A stretch of 5,447 bases of DNA from Clostridia bacterium (GTDB taxonomy: Bacteria > Bacillota > Clostridia > Oscillospirales > Acutalibacteraceae): contig CAAFXQ010000133.1 of NCBI GenBank assembly GCA_900767015.1, positions 1-5,447 on the forward strand. The letters run 5' to 3'. Below the pieces are notes generated by a model. It was not told the DNA's origin. It saw only the letters and a program-made list of their open reading frames with translations, and did not search any database. Position 1 is the first letter of the stretch, and every line of letters starts with the position of its first letter. Made by a program: the position numbers and the translations under genes. Of the stretch, positions 4,593 to 5,447 are shown in pieces.

Positions 4593-5447
4593 ATGGCACT
4601 CATTAAAAAAGAAGCTTATTTTGAATCCTCGACCGGTGAAAATCATGTTCACTGCCTGATCTGGCGGGACGACGAAACCGAACCGGTCGGAATTTTTCAG
4701 ATTGCCCACGGTGTGTCGGAGCACATCGGCCGTTACGACGATTTTGCCCGTTTTTTAGCTTCAAAAGGCTATATTGTTTGCGGCAATGACCATTTAGGTC
4801 ACGGACTGACCGCTTCTTCCATCAACGATATGGGCTTTTTCGCCGAACAGGACGGAGACATCCGGCTTGTTGACGACATGCACATCTTAAGTCAGATTAT
4901 GACGAAGCGCTATCCTTCCCTGCCGCTGTTTCTATTCGGCCACAGCATGGGCTCTTTTTGTGCAAGAGTTTATGCGGCAAACTTCGGAAATGAGCTTTCC
5001 GGTCTGATTCTTTGCGCAACGGGCGAGCTTCCCGCAAGCGCTGTCGTTTTGGAAGAGCCGCTCCGATTTCTTTGCGACAAGCTCGGACCGAGAGCAAGCG
5101 TACCGAACTCCCTTTTCGACAAGCTCGGCTGTATCGGAATCAAGGACAAAAAAACCGAGAAAGACTGGCTGAGCCGGAACGAGCAGAATGTCGAAAGCTA
5201 TCTGAGCGATCCGCTTTGCGGCTGCGAAATGAAGCTTGGTGCGGTCAGAGATATTCTCAGTCTTGCCAACTCCGCCTGCTCCACCGTCTGGGCAACGCTT
5301 GTCCCGACTGAGCTTCCGATTCTGATTGTTTCCGGTGCAAAAGATCCCATCGGCTTCAACGGCAAGGGCGTTATCGCCGTCAGCGACAACTTAGAAGAAG
5401 CCGGTCACAAGCCCGACGTCATCATGTACCCCGGAGACAGACACGAA
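4593..5447 (+). CDS. Monoacylglycerol-lipase-like alpha/beta hydrolase (serine aminopeptidase S33 / Hydrolase_4 fold), 3' partial
   Basis: 285 codons open to the right edge; the C-terminal end is missing, probably only a few tens of residues by family length. Motifs: IAHGVSEHIGRYDDFA (38-52), the oxyanion-loop HG followed by the typical E-H-x-x-R-Y; NDHLGHG (65-71); GHSMGS with nucleophile Ser118; SGAKDPIG with acid Asp251; and GDRHE with catalytic His284 as the second-last visible residue. The triad is complete. Expected activity is hydrolysis of monoglycerides or lysophospholipids, acting in the cytoplasm or at the membrane face, since no signal peptide is present. The middle lid region (about 147-235) contains EKDWLSRNEQNVESYLSDPLCG, typical of clostridial members. 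ATG 4593 has an ideal RBS and its own promoter. It is divergent from the DUF5685 operon. Confidence 0.95.
   Translation, partial: MALIKKEAYFESSTGENHVHCLIWRDDETEPVGIFQIAHGVSEHIGRYDDFARFLASKGYIVCGNDHLGHGLTASSINDMGFFAEQDGDIRLVDDMHILSQIMTKRYPSLPLFLFGHSMGSFCARVYAANFGNELSGLILCATGELPASAVVLEEPLRFLCDKLGPRASVPNSLFDKLGCIGIKDKKTEKDWLSRNEQNVESYLSDPLCGCEMKLGAVRDILSLANSACSTVWATLVPTELPILIVSGAKDPIGFNGKGVIAVSDNLEEAGHKPDVIMYPGDRHE

Noticed and set aside
1415..5447. The two alpha/beta hydrolases as a duplicated pair
   Set aside because: They have different oxyanion and nucleophile motifs (HGGGW/GDSAGG versus HG/GHSMGS) and different lid regions, so they are separate subfamilies, not recent paralogues.
1..5447. 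Defence system, prophage or mobile element
   Set aside because: No integrase, transposase, nuclease-helicase set, direct-repeat array or terminal repeats visible; genes are ordinary chromosomal types.

Overview
The window looks like a chromosomal piece of a low-to-mid-GC Gram-positive anaerobe of the class Clostridia, most likely Oscillospirales (an inference from gene content; no rRNA or marker gene is present). Supporting signs are strong AGGAGG-type ribosome binding sites, two well-supported TTG start codons, A/T-rich intergenic regions with sigma-A-type promoters, and the DUF5685 / J-domain gene pair that I associate with Clostridia. I see no phage, IS element, CRISPR array, tRNA or rRNA.

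Layout. (1) 1-415, minus: N-terminal part of a secreted S11-type (D-Ala-D-Ala carboxypeptidase / PBP5-like) protein, cut by the window edge. Its SxxK serine reads Ala and its SxN serine reads Gly, so it is probably a pseudoenzyme. (2) 416-706: A/T-rich divergent control region with back-to-back promoters sharing a 22-bp dyad, followed by a roughly 220-nt leader rich in inverted repeats. (3) 707-1399 and 1415-2320, plus: a calcineurin-type metallophosphoesterase lacking two canonical metal ligands, then a cytoplasmic esterase of the HGGGW/GDSAGG class, 15 bp apart and probably one operon, ended by a bidirectional terminator at 2324-2357. (4) Minus-strand block read from 4432 down to 2364: a DUF5685 protein, a J-domain/TPR/Cys-tail protein overlapping it by 4 bp, a hairpin terminator or attenuator, and a six-helix membrane protein of unknown substrate. 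(5) 4433-4592: A/T-rich divergent intergenic region with a clear plus-strand promoter. (6) 4593-5447, plus: a monoglyceride-lipase-like alpha/beta hydrolase, cut at the right edge just after its catalytic His.

How the genes relate. The pair at 707-2320 is probably co-transcribed, and the DUF5685/J-protein pair is translationally coupled. The two alpha/beta hydrolases are different subfamilies in different transcription units. No single pathway links the whole window; it looks like housekeeping or lineage-specific chromosomal content. The most notable features are two neighbouring proteins with degraded active sites flanking a shared, dyad-rich control region, and the Cys-rich DUF5685/J-protein pair, in which DUF5685 carries two Asp clusters reminiscent of isoprenoid-synthase folds.
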